A stretch of DNA of 64,000 bases from a virus: the IMG/VR virus record IMGVR_UViG_3300032298_000540, positions 1 to 64,000 of that record; one strand, 5' to 3'. Positions 38,597 to 47,295 of this stretch are shown in pieces. Below the pieces are notes generated by a model, which was given only the letters and a program-made list of their open reading frames with translations, did no database searches and had not been told where the DNA came from. Every line of letters starts with the position of its first letter. Position 1 is the stretch's first letter. Position numbers and translations under genes: made by a program.

Positions 38597-40348
38597 ATGG
38601 CTAACAGAAGGATATCCGAACTTCCTTTATTAGATGGTACGCAGGTAGCAGAACAAGATCTGTTTACTGTGGTTCATGTATTTGAAGTCGATCCAACGTT
38701 AAAAAATAAAAAAATTACCGTATCAGGCTTAAAACAATATCTAGATACATATTACCTAACAGCTAGTGGATCTACAGTTTACGGTTCTTTAGTCGTTCAA
38801 AATAATTTAACAACGTCAGGGCTTATAGTATCCAATTTATCAACTCTTTCAAATGTAATTGTACAGAATAATTTAACAACGTCAGGCACAATAAGTGGAG
38901 CTACTATAACCGGTAATACGGGACAATTTACAAATATCACATTTGTTAACGGTGTTGGCACCACTCAAATTTCAGGTGCTTTAATCACTGGTGACACAGG
39001 GCTTTTTACAACAATCACTGGCGCTAGTGGAATTTTTACTAGTTATTTATTCGGTGCAACAATCACTGGTAATCAAGTCAGTGCGACAACAGGTACTTTT
39101 GGAACTTTAGTTACCAGTGGACATACTGTTCAAAACGATCTAACTGTATCCGGAAATCTTAGGGTTTTAGGATCAGGTTCTTTTGCTTCTGGTGTAACAG
39201 TAACAGGAACGCTAAGCGGAACTACCATTACTGGAACAACGGCCAATTTTACATCTGGTAATTACAGCACACTGAGTGGCACCACAGTTACCGGCGATGT
39301 TGGGCAATTTACTTCAGTCACAGGTATATCAGGTGTATTCACTACTCAATTATCAGGATCAACTGTTACAGGTAACGTTGGACAATTTACTTCAGTAACT
39401 GGGATATCTGGTATATTCACTACTCAACTATCAGGGACAACCATTACTGGTAATCAAATCAATGCAACAAGTGGTACGTTTGAAACACTAGTTACCAGTG
39501 GACATACTGTTCAAAACAATCTTACTGTATCAGGAAATTTAAATGTACTTGGTTCAGGATCTTTTGCTTCAGGTGTAACGGTAACGGGAACTTTAAGTGG
39601 AACCACAATCACAGGAACTACAGCACAATTCACCACAATCACAGGAAGCGTTGCAGGATTTACCAGTATTACTGGAATAACTGTAACTGGTACCACCGCT
39701 AATTTTGCTACTGTTTCAGGAACAACAACTACTGGTACAACTGCAAACTTTGCATCAGGTGTATTCAGCGCACAAATATCAGGAGCAATCGTAACAGGAA
39801 ATACTGGTCAGTTTACTACTCTTACAGGAGGAGCAGCTGGATTTACTTCTGTTACAGGAACAACTGTTACAGGTACAACTGCTAATTTTGTTACTCTTTC
39901 AGGAACAACAGTAACAGGAAATGCAGGCCAATTTACAACTATTACTGGTGACATTGTTAATTTCACAAGTGTTACAGGAATTACCGTAACAGCGACAACG
40001 GGTGTTTTCGCTAACCTTACTTTCACCAATGTAACAGTATCAGGAAACCTTAACGTATTTGGCTCAGGTTATTTTTCATCTGGTGTAAATATAAGTGGAA
40101 CTTTAAGCGGAGTAACAATTACAGGAACAACAGCACAATTTACATCAATCACAGGAGGCACAGCAGGTTTCACTACTGTTACCGGCACGACGGTGACAGG
40201 TGCAACCGCTCTATTTACAAACATAACTGGAACAACACTACATGTAACAACCCCATCTGGTGCCACACCTGCAATCATTTGTTCAGGTGTTGTCTCTGGT
40301 AGTACAGCAGGATTTATTATTCAAGGGCCATTAATAATTCTTCCCTAA
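38597..40348 (+). CDS. repetitive fibre protein 1, 583 aa
   Basis: After a charged N-terminal head (~60 residues), the protein is built of short repeats around V-T-G-T-T-A-N-F and I-T-G-x-V/A with Gly/Thr/Ser/Val. This is typical of beta-structured trimeric receptor fibres. Three longer blocks (near 39111, 39490 and 40030) repeat V-T-V-S-G-N-L-x-V-L/F-G-S-G. The C-terminus is short and hydrophobic, so this may be an adaptor or a shaft joined to fibre 2. Confidence 0.72.
   Translation: MANRRISELPLLDGTQVAEQDLFTVVHVFEVDPTLKNKKITVSGLKQYLDTYYLTASGSTVYGSLVVQNNLTTSGLIVSNLSTLSNVIVQNNLTTSGTISGATITGNTGQFTNITFVNGVGTTQISGALITGDTGLFTTITGASGIFTSYLFGATITGNQVSATTGTFGTLVTSGHTVQNDLTVSGNLRVLGSGSFASGVTVTGTLSGTTITGTTANFTSGNYSTLSGTTVTGDVGQFTSVTGISGVFTTQLSGSTVTGNVGQFTSVTGISGIFTTQLSGTTITGNQINATSGTFETLVTSGHTVQNNLTVSGNLNVLGSGSFASGVTVTGTLSGTTITGTTAQFTTITGSVAGFTSITGITVTGTTANFATVSGTTTTGTTANFASGVFSAQISGAIVTGNTGQFTTLTGGAAGFTSVTGTTVTGTTANFVTLSGTTVTGNAGQFTTITGDIVNFTSVTGITVTATTGVFANLTFTNVTVSGNLNVFGSGYFSSGVNISGTLSGVTITGTTAQFTSITGGTAGFTTVTGTTVTGATALFTNITGTTLHVTTPSGATPAIICSGVVSGSTAGFIIQGPLIILP
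39105..40140 (+). repeat. long direct repeats in fibre gene 1
   Basis: Near-identical DNA blocks start near 39111 and 39490 (379 bp apart), with a diverged third near 40030. Each contains the stretch encoding H-T-V-Q-N-x-L-T-V-S-G-N followed by the G-S-G-S/Y-F-A/S-S-G-V repeat. Shorter TGTAACAGG-type repeats run through the whole gene. These can drive length change by recombination. Confidence 0.65.
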
Positions 40349-40368
40349 TTTCGATCAAGTTTTTGAAG

Positions 40369-40378
40369 CTATAATTAA
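40369..40378 (+). promoter_or_regulatory. CTATAATTAA box before fibre gene 2
   Basis: TATAAT ends 22 nt before the ATG at 40397. Identical to the boxes at 10608 and 38562. Confidence 0.5.
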
Positions 40379-40396
40379 AAAAACAGTTAAATAACC

Positions 40397-42742
40397 ATGC
40401 CATACGGAACCGTTAAGGTAGACAACGTCACCTTTACCAACAATTCAGTAGACGCAACAACCACTTTTTCTGGTATCTATGCATCAATAACAAATAATTT
40501 AACGTTATCAGGAACAGCAACAGCAGCTACTTTTACTGGTACCACAGCTAATTTTACTAACGTAAACGCTCAAAATATTGGTGTAACAACTTCATTAAGC
40601 GGGCTTGCTATTACAGGGGGTACAGCAGGTTTTACTACTGTTACTGGTACAACTGTCACAGGAACAACGGCTAATTTTGTAACTGTTTCTGGTACTACGG
40701 TAACAGGAACAACAGCAAGATTTATCAGTGGAGTATTTACAAGTCTCAGTGGGACAACACATACTATTACATCAGGAGTTTTTGCGTCAGGTACTGCAGC
40801 TCTTCCAAGTATAAGTTTTGTAAGTGATCCAAACACAGGTATCTACAGCCCTGGTGCAGACCAAGTAGCCATCTCAACTAGTGGCACGGAGAGGGTACGC
40901 ATTGATGCCAGCGGGAACGTAGTTATAGGCACAACAACTCCTACAAGTACAACATATCCTTTCTATGTTGAATCATCAACGGGTATTTTTATAAGTAATG
41001 GGTCTAACGTTGCCGCCACATCTCCTTCGTTTTCTGTAAGCCGCCGCAGAACTTCACTTGCTTCTGTAACCAGTGGAGACAGCCTTGGAAAGTTTAATAG
41101 TTTTGGTTGGGATGGCACAGGTTTTGTTGAAGCCTCACGCATTGAAACATTAGTAGACGGCACCCCCGGCACTAACGATATGCCGGGTCGTTTGGTTTTC
41201 AGTACCACGCCAGACGGCTCAGCTACTCCAACCGAACGCCTACGCATTACTTCCGCAGGGCTGGTAGGTCTGGGGACTAGTAGCCCTGGCGCGCTGCTCG
41301 ACGTAGCAACCAGTGATGGTAGCTCAACTGCCACAGTTCGAATTAGTAACACATCTACAGCCGCTACAGGCAACGCATCTACAGCAGCGCTTGAGTTCTA
41401 TTCCGGCGATCTATCAACCCCAGCAGGCGCTTCTGTTCGTGCCAAGATTGACATCTTTGCCAACACTAATGGCGGAGCAAGCGATCTTCGTTTTCTCACC
41501 AACAATTCGAGTGGCGGGATTGATGAGCGCCTGCGTATCGACTCCTCAGGCCGCTTGGGTCTGGGGACTATTACCCCTAATTCAACCTTTCACGCAAAAA
41601 CAGGATCACAGTTTGACGCGACACTTGCAGTAACTACTCCCGGCATCTTTATTGAGCAAACAGGAGGAACAGCAGGCAGTGGTGTCTATTCAACTGCTTT
41701 GACACTAAGCAAAATTAATAGCAGTCGCCCCGGTGCTGCAATTGCGTCTGTGCAAACAAGCGCAGATGACGACCAGCTTGGTCTCGCTTTTCTTACCCAT
41801 TCTTCGGCCGTGTCAACTGATGCTCTTGCCGAGGCCATGCGTATTACGCACGGAGGGCTAGTAGGGATTGGCACTACTAGCCCTGGCGAAAAACTACAAG
41901 TCAACGGAAACATCCGAACGTCGGGCGATGCTGGAACTGGGTATGAGTTGAATGATGCGAATACAAAAATTTCTATCCCCGCTGCAAACTCAATAGCATT
42001 TAGTACCAGCTCATTAGAACGCGCCCGCATCGACAACTCCGGCAGGCTCTTAGTGGGGACTTCTACGGCAGTTAGTACTTTTAATTATTTAGGTACAGAT
42101 CGCACTCCACGCTTTCAAGTATTTGGCGATGACCTTAATAACGGAGCTGCAGCAATTGTCCGCTCTGGACATGCTCCTTCTTTGTTTTTTGGATCAGGTG
42201 CAAGTGGAAGTGATATAACCATTAGCAATACAGTTGCTCGACTGGTATTTAGCGGTTATCACACGGACAAATACTATACGACTGCTGATATTCAAGTTCA
42301 AATAGACGGCACCCCTGGTGTTGGCGACATGCCGGGCAGATTGGTCTTTAATATCACGCCAGACGGTTCGGCTACTACTGTAGAAGCTTTACGCATCACA
42401 AATGATCGGGTTATTGCTTACAACCAACCCACACCAACCAGCAAAAGTGCCGCTGCCACACTTACAATAGCTGAATTAAAGACCAAGATAATTGAATATA
42501 CAGGTGCTGTCGCAACACTTACGTTGCCAACTGGAACACTTATGGAAGGCGGCTTTAGCGGGATTTACACCAATATGGCATTTGAATGGTCAGTAATCAA
42601 TACTGGTGCCGGAATCTGCACTGTTGCCGCTGGCACTGACCATACTGTCGTTGGTAGTGGTGCTGTTGCAATCAGTGCATCAGCGCGATTTGCTTCACGG
42701 CGAACTGCTGCAAATACCTTTGTCTCTTATCGCGTAAGCTAA
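40397..42742 (+). CDS. tail fibre protein 2, 781 aa
   Basis: The N-terminal ~140 residues share the T-G-T-T-A-N-F repeats of fibre 1. Then come repeated G-L-V/I-G-I/L-G-T-S-S-P-G units and E-R-L/A-R-I-D-x-S-G units typical of phage tail fibres. The C-terminal ~110 residues form a distinct domain, the likely receptor-binding tip. DNA from about 40850 is richer in GC and uses more C-ending codons than the 5' part, suggesting a module swap. Confidence 0.78.
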   Translation: MPYGTVKVDNVTFTNNSVDATTTFSGIYASITNNLTLSGTATAATFTGTTANFTNVNAQNIGVTTSLSGLAITGGTAGFTTVTGTTVTGTTANFVTVSGTTVTGTTARFISGVFTSLSGTTHTITSGVFASGTAALPSISFVSDPNTGIYSPGADQVAISTSGTERVRIDASGNVVIGTTTPTSTTYPFYVESSTGIFISNGSNVAATSPSFSVSRRRTSLASVTSGDSLGKFNSFGWDGTGFVEASRIETLVDGTPGTNDMPGRLVFSTTPDGSATPTERLRITSAGLVGLGTSSPGALLDVATSDGSSTATVRISNTSTAATGNASTAALEFYSGDLSTPAGASVRAKIDIFANTNGGASDLRFLTNNSSGGIDERLRIDSSGRLGLGTITPNSTFHAKTGSQFDATLAVTTPGIFIEQTGGTAGSGVYSTALTLSKINSSRPGAAIASVQTSADDDQLGLAFLTHSSAVSTDALAEAMRITHGGLVGIGTTSPGEKLQVNGNIRTSGDAGTGYELNDANTKISIPAANSIAFSTSSLERARIDNSGRLLVGTSTAVSTFNYLGTDRTPRFQVFGDDLNNGAAAIVRSGHAPSLFFGSGASGSDITISNTVARLVFSGYHTDKYYTTADIQVQIDGTPGVGDMPGRLVFNITPDGSATTVEALRITNDRVIAYNQPTPTSKSAAATLTIAELKTKIIEYTGAVATLTLPTGTLMEGGFSGIYTNMAFEWSVINTGAGICTVAAGTDHTVVGSGAVAISASARFASRRTAANTFVSYRVS

Positions 42743-42838
42743 TTAGTCAACGCCACTACTGCGTCTGACACTTTTGTTGTAATATGGCAGGGCAGCGAGT
42801 TTACGGCTCCTGCCCCTGGCCACGATTCCCTAGAAACC

Positions 42839-43015
42839 ATGACCCAACAAGATTACCCCAGGTTAGCAGTCGGCTACCAGGCACCAAAGATTGATTGCCC
42901 AAAGCACGGGATTCACAGCCACACAATTGTGAGCACTATTCCAAGTCACGAAGGCTATTGGTGCCAAATTTGCTGGCTGGAGTCACTTGGTGAACCTCTG
43001 CCTGTAGTTGAGTAA
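42839..43015 (+). CDS. small Cys/His protein, 58 aa
   Basis: C-P-K-H-G-I-H-S-H and W-C-Q-I-C-W form C-x2-H and C-x2-C, a plausible zinc ribbon. I recall similar short proteins in cyanophages. It lies in a higher-GC segment behind the fibre gene. Confidence 0.55.
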   Translation: MTQQDYPRLAVGYQAPKIDCPKHGIHSHTIVSTIPSHEGYWCQICWLESLGEPLPVVE

Positions 43016-43063
43016 TCATTCCCACTCGTCTATCCTATAGTCCTACAGCCACCCAAACTGCCC

Positions 43064-43243
43064 ATGACTAATACCTATATCGAGATCAGCACCGAAGACA
43101 ACAAGGAAGACGTGACCGGACTGGTCAAGCACGTCGCTGATCGAACCCCTGGCGTCACCGTTGAAACCAAAGAAGGCGGCGGCATCAAGATGACTGGTGA
43201 TGCCAAGATCAGAATCTCAGGCGGCGCCATCAAGTTTGGCTAA
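43064..43243 (+). CDS. small hypothetical protein, 59 aa
   Basis: Starts M-T-N-T-Y-I-E-I-S-T-E-D and has Gly-rich beta-like tail (G-G-I-K-M-T-G-D-A-K-I-R-I-S-G-G). Codon use is GC-rich compared with neighbours, as in the fibre tip. Function unknown. Confidence 0.45.
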   Translation: MTNTYIEISTEDNKEDVTGLVKHVADRTPGVTVETKEGGGIKMTGDAKIRISGGAIKFG

Positions 43244-43252
43244 CTCATTTCT

Positions 43253-43268
43253 GGGGTGTTATCACCCC
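43253..43268 (+). other. hairpin GGGGTG/CACCCC
   Basis: A 6-bp GC stem with TTAT loop lies 9 nt after the 59-aa gene's stop. No T-tract follows. A weaker GTTCA/TGAAC hairpin follows at about 43297. It could be a weak terminator or processing site. Confidence 0.35.
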
Positions 43269-43424
43269 CAACTTGAGTAGTCAACTCAGGGTTAGTGTTC
43301 AACTTGCTGAACATAATACTTTTGCGCACCACAGGTCTGGCAAGCATGTTTTTTGTTTGCTAGACTTGGTTTTTTACGATTTCAACAAAAGGCTATTCTA
43401 TGAAAATTCTAGTTAGGGCAAGCA

Positions 43425-43760
43425 ATGTCTATTGACGACACTTCAGTTACAAGAACTCAACCCTCCTGGCGCCAACTAGCTGTTATTCCTGAGTCGGTAC
43501 TCAAGGCATCCGTACTTAAAGCTTGTGGTGTAGTACCACCTGCTGCTGGAGTAAGTCGTACATTTGACGGTGGTAGCTTTCGCGTATTCGCAAATGTCTC
43601 CCCTGGTACACACAATACCGAGGGTGTGTGGTTTACGTTGTACCAGGACACAGGCTCACAACTGTTTACTAACCCTAAACAATTATTAAAAGCAGTACGT
43701 ACATCACCAGGTACAGCTACAGGTGATGCCATAAGAACTTGGTTTACGTTTTTTACCTAA
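43425..43760 (+). CDS. hypothetical protein, 111 aa
   Basis: Beta-rich with Val/Thr/Phe/Gly (R-V-F-A-N-V-S-P-G-T, G-V-W-F-T-L-Y-Q-D-T-G). Lies behind the fibre genes and could be a small fibre accessory or tail protein. No known domain. Confidence 0.5.
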   Translation: MSIDDTSVTRTQPSWRQLAVIPESVLKASVLKACGVVPPAAGVSRTFDGGSFRVFANVSPGTHNTEGVWFTLYQDTGSQLFTNPKQLLKAVRTSPGTATGDAIRTWFTFFT

Positions 43761-43869
43761 CCTACATCCTGACTAGACAACACTAGACTTAATTTTATTA
43801 TTACCGTATGATAAGCTTTAGATTTATAATCGGAAATTATCCGACTTTGTACTTAAAAAGGAACATCAA

Positions 43870-44040
43870 ATGACACCACAACAAAACGACGTCCTGCAAG
43901 CTGCTGTTGATTTAGTAAATGGTGGAATGGACACGGAAGAAGCATTGGGCTGTTACCGCGTTATTTCTCAATATGTTCTAAATACAATTCCCCCTGACGC
44001 TAAGGAGATTGACGAGCAAGTTGAAACAACTAATCTTTAA
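43870..44040 (+). CDS. small acidic helical protein, 56 aa
   Basis: Helical with Gln/Asp/Glu residues (N-D-V-L-Q-A-A-V-D-L-V, G-G-M-D-T-E-E-A-L). It converges with and overlaps the KilA-N gene by 11 nt. A GGAAC stretch lies just before the ATG. Function unknown. Confidence 0.5.
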   Translation: MTPQQNDVLQAAVDLVNGGMDTEEALGCYRVISQYVLNTIPPDAKEIDEQVETTNL

Positions 44041-44773
44041 GTAATGTAAGCACTGAAGTCAACCAGTTTTTTTGATAGCTTTTAACTCTCCTTGGGGCGC
44101 CATCCACATATTGAATGCGTGTTGGAGGCTCTTGTTTAAACTCAACACGGTATTTTTGAGCAACAAATTTACCAACATTACTCATTTGATTACGTGGTAA
44201 ATTCTTTTGGAATAACTCTAGATAAGCATCACTTATGGTTATTTCCTCGTCCCCAGGGGGAAGAAGAAAGTCTGAGTTAACACGCATTGCGTTATTTCTA
44301 GCTAAATCTGAAAACAAAATACGATCCCTATCTTCAAGGCACCCTAACTCTTTAATAAAATCTACAGATTCTTTTAACAAGTTAAGTATATTTGCACCAG
44401 AAATGGCAGGTTGTGGTTCAGCTTTTTGTTTTTGTGTATTTTCAAATTGTTCAAGAAACCAACCATCCATCCACACTGCGAATGGTGCATTGATCCAGCG
44501 AGCCAAGTCAATAGCAATCTGAGGATGAACCCAGGTACCGCCACCCTGGCCCTGGTGGGACTCGATCAGGTCAAACATCCGAATTTCGGAGGTTTCAGCC
44601 AGAGCATCGAGATAGGTCTGACAACGTTCGCTTTCCCGGTACTTCGACCATTGTTTGCCGTTGGCCTTGCACATGGCAGTGGCGTTAACGTAACCATCAG
44701 TGGTGCGCCGAGAGATCGGAGTGTCGTTCCATACACGAACAACAAGTGAGTCAGAGGGTGTTAGGCTATCCAT
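44030..44773 (-). CDS. KilA-N domain protein, 247 aa
   Basis: The N-terminal ~110 residues fit KilA-N: D-G-Y-V-N-A-T-A-M-C-K-A-N-G-K, W-S-K-Y-R-E-S, G-G-G-T-W-V-H-P-Q-I-A-I-D-L-A-R-W and F-A-V-W-M-D-G-W-F. KilA-N proteins of phages and large viruses bind DNA and often regulate or act as anti-repressors. The 5' half of the gene is visibly more GC-rich than its 3' half. A single-gene leftward unit. Confidence 0.85.
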   Translation of the reverse strand: MDSLTPSDSLVVRVWNDTPISRRTTDGYVNATAMCKANGKQWSKYRESERCQTYLDALAETSEIRMFDLIESHQGQGGGTWVHPQIAIDLARWINAPFAVWMDGWFLEQFENTQKQKAEPQPAISGANILNLLKESVDFIKELGCLEDRDRILFSDLARNNAMRVNSDFLLPPGDEEITISDAYLELFQKNLPRNQMSNVGKFVAQKYRVEFKQEPPTRIQYVDGAPRRVKSYQKNWLTSVLTLLKD

Positions 44774-44781
44774 GAGAAGGT

Positions 44782-44810
44782 AAGGACGGGGTAACAGCCG
44801 TCCTTTTTTT
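44782..44810 (+). terminator. rightward terminator beside KilA-N start
   Basis: AAGGACGG and CCGTCCTT (8 bp, 8-nt loop) with a T-run on the plus strand. Its orientation would stop rightward transcripts that pass antisense through KilA-N. It may have been carried in with the gene. Confidence 0.75.
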
Positions 44811-44881
44811 ATGGTAGCAAAGACAGGGATTGACCAGTAGTGCGTAACAGCGTAGTGTAACCGACTAGTTTATATATTGAT

Positions 44882-44891
44882 GTATAATAAG
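44882..44891 (+). promoter_or_regulatory. GTATAATAAG box before 44905
   Basis: TATAAT ends 16 nt before the ATG, after the terminator. Confidence 0.45.
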
Positions 44892-44904
44892 AAAAAAGAG
44901 TTTT

Positions 44905-45231
44905 ATGACTGACGTTACTCCTGCTACACCTGAATGGAATATTGCTCAACTCGAACGCCATCTAAGTGATGGTGCCGTCTACACCGCACACTGGACAGTA
45001 AATTTACAAGATCAAGGTGAGAGTGCTGGCTGCTACGGCAGTATTGGATTTAGTGATCCAGATCCTACTAATTTCACGCCTTATGATCAATTGACCCAAG
45101 AACAAGTCATTGGTTGGGTAAAAGATACTTTAGGAGAAGAGCAAGTCACTTCTATCGAAACAGGATTAGCTACTCAAATTGAACAGAAACTACAGCCAAC
45201 AGATGCGCAAGGGCTCCCCTGGGGCAGTTAA
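44905..45231 (+). CDS. conserved phage protein, 108 aa
   Basis: Starts M-T-D-V-T-P-A-T-P-E-W-N-I-A-Q-L-E-R and contains Y-T-A-H-W-T-V, G-C-Y-G-S-I-G-F-S-D-P-D. I recall this layout as a protein widely found in cyanophages, function unknown. Ends with W-G-S. Confidence 0.65.
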   Translation: MTDVTPATPEWNIAQLERHLSDGAVYTAHWTVNLQDQGESAGCYGSIGFSDPDPTNFTPYDQLTQEQVIGWVKDTLGEEQVTSIETGLATQIEQKLQPTDAQGLPWGS

Positions 45232-45264
45232 TTCTGCTATATTTTAAACAGTTATTTATTTGCC

Positions 45265-45435
45265 ATGTCTATCCAGGAAAAAATTGACAGCTCTATGGAG
45301 CAATTGCAACAAGCTGTCGATCAATACAACCAAGCTAATCAAGTAGCACAAACATCAAGGGAGCAAATTTTGTCTTTGCAAGGTGCAATTAGTGCATTGA
45401 AAGAATTGCAAAATGAGACTCCTCTTGTAGACTAA
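45265..45435 (+). CDS. coiled-coil small protein, 56 aa
   Basis: Heptad-patterned helical peptide (I-D-S-S-M-E-Q-L-Q-Q-A-V-D-Q-Y-N-Q-A), Gln/Leu-rich. A CTATATTTTA box precedes it (45237). Located between the 108-aa gene and a small membrane protein. Function unknown. Confidence 0.5.
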   Translation: MSIQEKIDSSMEQLQQAVDQYNQANQVAQTSREQILSLQGAISALKELQNETPLVD

Positions 45436-45455
45436 TACTAAACACATATAAACCC

Positions 45456-45596
45456 ATGGACCCAGCTACAGTAGCTATTGTTGCAATTGTCGTTGCCGCA
45501 GGCAGTGAAATTATTGCTTTGTCAAAACTAAAAGCAAATAGTTGGATTCAACTTTTGCTACAGGTTGCTCGTTTACTTTTTCCAAAACAAAAGTAA
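45456..45596 (+). CDS. small membrane protein, holin candidate, 46 aa
   Basis: A 20-residue N-terminal hydrophobic helix (A-T-V-A-I-V-A-I-V-V-A-A-G-S-E-I-I-A-L) is followed by a second amphipathic helix and a basic C-terminus. It lies directly upstream of the endolysin gene, which favours a holin-like role. The lack of a second clear span and the terminator between the two argue for caution. Confidence 0.5.
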   Translation: MDPATVAIVAIVVAAGSEIIALSKLKANSWIQLLLQVARLLFPKQK

Positions 45597-45606
45597 ATTA
45601 TAAATA

Positions 45607-45636
45607 AAACCCCTTAGACTAACTGAGGGGTTTTTT
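45607..45636 (+). terminator. rho-independent terminator
   Basis: CCCCTTAG-ACTAA-CTGAGGGG stem (one G-U pair) followed by T6. It ends the small-gene transcript just before the endolysin. Confidence 0.9.
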
Positions 45637-45642
45637 AATGCC

Positions 45643-46734
45643 ATGGCAGACAAACTTATTGATGCAGCTAGGTTCTATAAAGGACTTAAACAGCAGAATG
45701 ATGCTTTTAATTGGTTAGAAGCAACACTTACTACTGATAAACTAAAGGAATTCTTTATTCGTTATCGGACTGATCCACCTGTTGACAACAGCTATACCAA
45801 CGATTGGGATGGTGTTGTAAAAGCAGCTAAAGTTTCTGGTGCCAAATATCCAGAATTAGTAGCAGCACAGTGGGCAGTAGAATCAAGCTGGGGAAAACAT
45901 GTATCAGGAAAAAACAATTACTTTGGACTTAAAGGATCGGGAACTAATCAATCTACGCAGGAATTTATTAATGGCAACTGGATCACAATTACTGATGGGT
46001 TCCTTGATTTTCCTGACCTACGTACTTGTGTTTCCTATCTCGTTGACCGGTGGTACAAAGACTATAAAGGATACAAAGGTGTCAACAACGCAGCCAATCG
46101 TAATGAAGCAGCCAAACAACTTAAAGAACAAGGCTATGCTACAGACCCTGATTACCCCACAAAACTGATTCAGGTAATGGATCAAAAACTTAGTGTGGCA
46201 GCAGATGACACACCTAGGTTAAATCCTTTGCCTGTTCTTTACATGAGTCAACGGGATAATTACAGAGACGCAGGTAGAACATGTTTTAGTTCTAGTTGTG
46301 CCATGATGTTGAAGTATTTAAAACCAAAATCAATAACAGGTGATAATGATTACATCAAAACTGTTTTTACTTATGGTGATAGTACTGACAGTACAACGCA
46401 ATTAAAAACTTTATTTAAATATGGTATAGAAGCAAGATTTAGTACTAAAGGAACACCTGAGATAATTAAAAAACAAATTGACAGTAATAAACCTGTACCA
46501 GTAGGTTTTTTGCATCATGGTACGGTAACTGCCCCTAGTGGTGGTGGACACTGGCTTTGTATCATTGGGTATAACGAAAGTAGTTACATTGTCCATGATC
46601 CTTGGGGTGACATGGATTTAATTGGTGGACAATATCTGAATACAAACGGCGCAAGACTGAATTACAGCTACAAAAATTTTAACCCTAGATGGCTTGTAGA
46701 TGGGCCGAATTCTGGGTGGTGTATTCTTGCATGA
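45643..46734 (+). CDS. bifunctional endolysin: GH73 plus C39-like peptidase
   Basis: The first domain (about residues 55-180) fits glucosaminidase GH73/FlgJ: L-V-A-A-Q-W-A-V-E-S-S-W-G-K (Glu80), N-N-Y-F-G-L-K-G. The second (about 195-360) has Q-R-D-N, R-T-C-F-S-S-S-C-A-M-M-L (Cys214 likely nucleophile), G-G-H-W-L (His303) and H-D-P-W-G (Asp319), the C39 triad. So it would attack both glycan and peptide parts of peptidoglycan. No signal peptide; release would depend on a holin. Confidence 0.82.
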   Translation: MADKLIDAARFYKGLKQQNDAFNWLEATLTTDKLKEFFIRYRTDPPVDNSYTNDWDGVVKAAKVSGAKYPELVAAQWAVESSWGKHVSGKNNYFGLKGSGTNQSTQEFINGNWITITDGFLDFPDLRTCVSYLVDRWYKDYKGYKGVNNAANRNEAAKQLKEQGYATDPDYPTKLIQVMDQKLSVAADDTPRLNPLPVLYMSQRDNYRDAGRTCFSSSCAMMLKYLKPKSITGDNDYIKTVFTYGDSTDSTTQLKTLFKYGIEARFSTKGTPEIIKKQIDSNKPVPVGFLHHGTVTAPSGGGHWLCIIGYNESSYIVHDPWGDMDLIGGQYLNTNGARLNYSYKNFNPRWLVDGPNSGWCILA

Positions 46735-46889
46735 AAATAAAACAGAATCCTTGGATAAGGGTCAGTCTTTGTTATCAATTAAATAAAGAACGTAGATGTG
46801 TATGTGTAAACAAAGAAACTGCTTATAAATTAAGAAAAGAAATTGAAGCTCAAAACGGAACTATCTACTGGTTTCAACCGGTTGAATAG
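46731..46889 (+). CDS. small basic protein, 52 aa
   Basis: Begins M-K-I-K-Q-N-P-W-I-R-V and is Arg/Lys/Cys-rich (E-R-R-C-V-C-V-N-K-E-T). The start at 46731 overlaps the endolysin stop as ATGA, so translation is coupled. Its 3' end overlaps the convergent leftward gene by 29 nt. Function unknown. Confidence 0.5.
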   Translation: MKIKQNPWIRVSLCYQLNKERRCVCVNKETAYKLRKEIEAQNGTIYWFQPVE

Positions 46890-47295
46890 TTTTTAAATAA
46901 TAAAACAAAAGTTTATCAGGATCAGTGTACCAGTCATTATTTTCACGCTGTTTGAACCAACGAGAATACACCTTAAATTGTTTAAGTTTTTCTTTAGATT
47001 CACATAAGAAGAAAATACAATCACCAGGGGGGAGTTCTTCTGTCCACACACGCAAATGACGGACGGCCATAAGCTGGGGCAACAAACCAGAATTACCCGT
47101 TAAGTTGGTAGCTAACTTTTTAGATCTTTTGTTTTTACGTTTATTTAACCAGTCATTTAATTGACGTTTACTTTTACTTATTCCAAGAGATAATAACCAA
47201 AAAGTTTGATCTTGCAAGCGTCCCCACTTGATAAGTCTAAGCTTAATGTATGTATTTTCAGGTTTAAAGTAAATGGTTTTAACCTTATACTTCAT
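46861..47295 (-). CDS. hypothetical basic protein, 144 aa
   Basis: Lys/Arg-rich middle (K-R-K-N-K-R-S-K-K-L-A) and aromatic termini (W-F-K-Q-R-E-N-N-D-W-Y, L-L-F-Y-Y-L-K). No known domain. Its start overlaps the end of the next leftward gene by 4 nt. Function unknown. Confidence 0.5.
   Translation of the reverse strand: MKYKVKTIYFKPENTYIKLRLIKWGRLQDQTFWLLSLGISKSKRQLNDWLNKRKNKRSKKLATNLTGNSGLLPQLMAVRHLRVWTEELPPGDCIFFLCESKEKLKQFKVYSRWFKQRENNDWYTDPDKLLFYYLKTIQPVETSR

Noticed and set aside
38597-40348. CRISPR-like regular repeats
   Set aside because: The repeats are in frame within an ORF, vary in sequence and length, and have no unique spacers; they encode fibre repeats.
38597-42036. Several minus-strand open frames in the fibre genes (Val/Pro-rich)
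   Set aside because: They are antisense shadows of Thr/Gly-rich repeats and have no ribosome sites or promoters.
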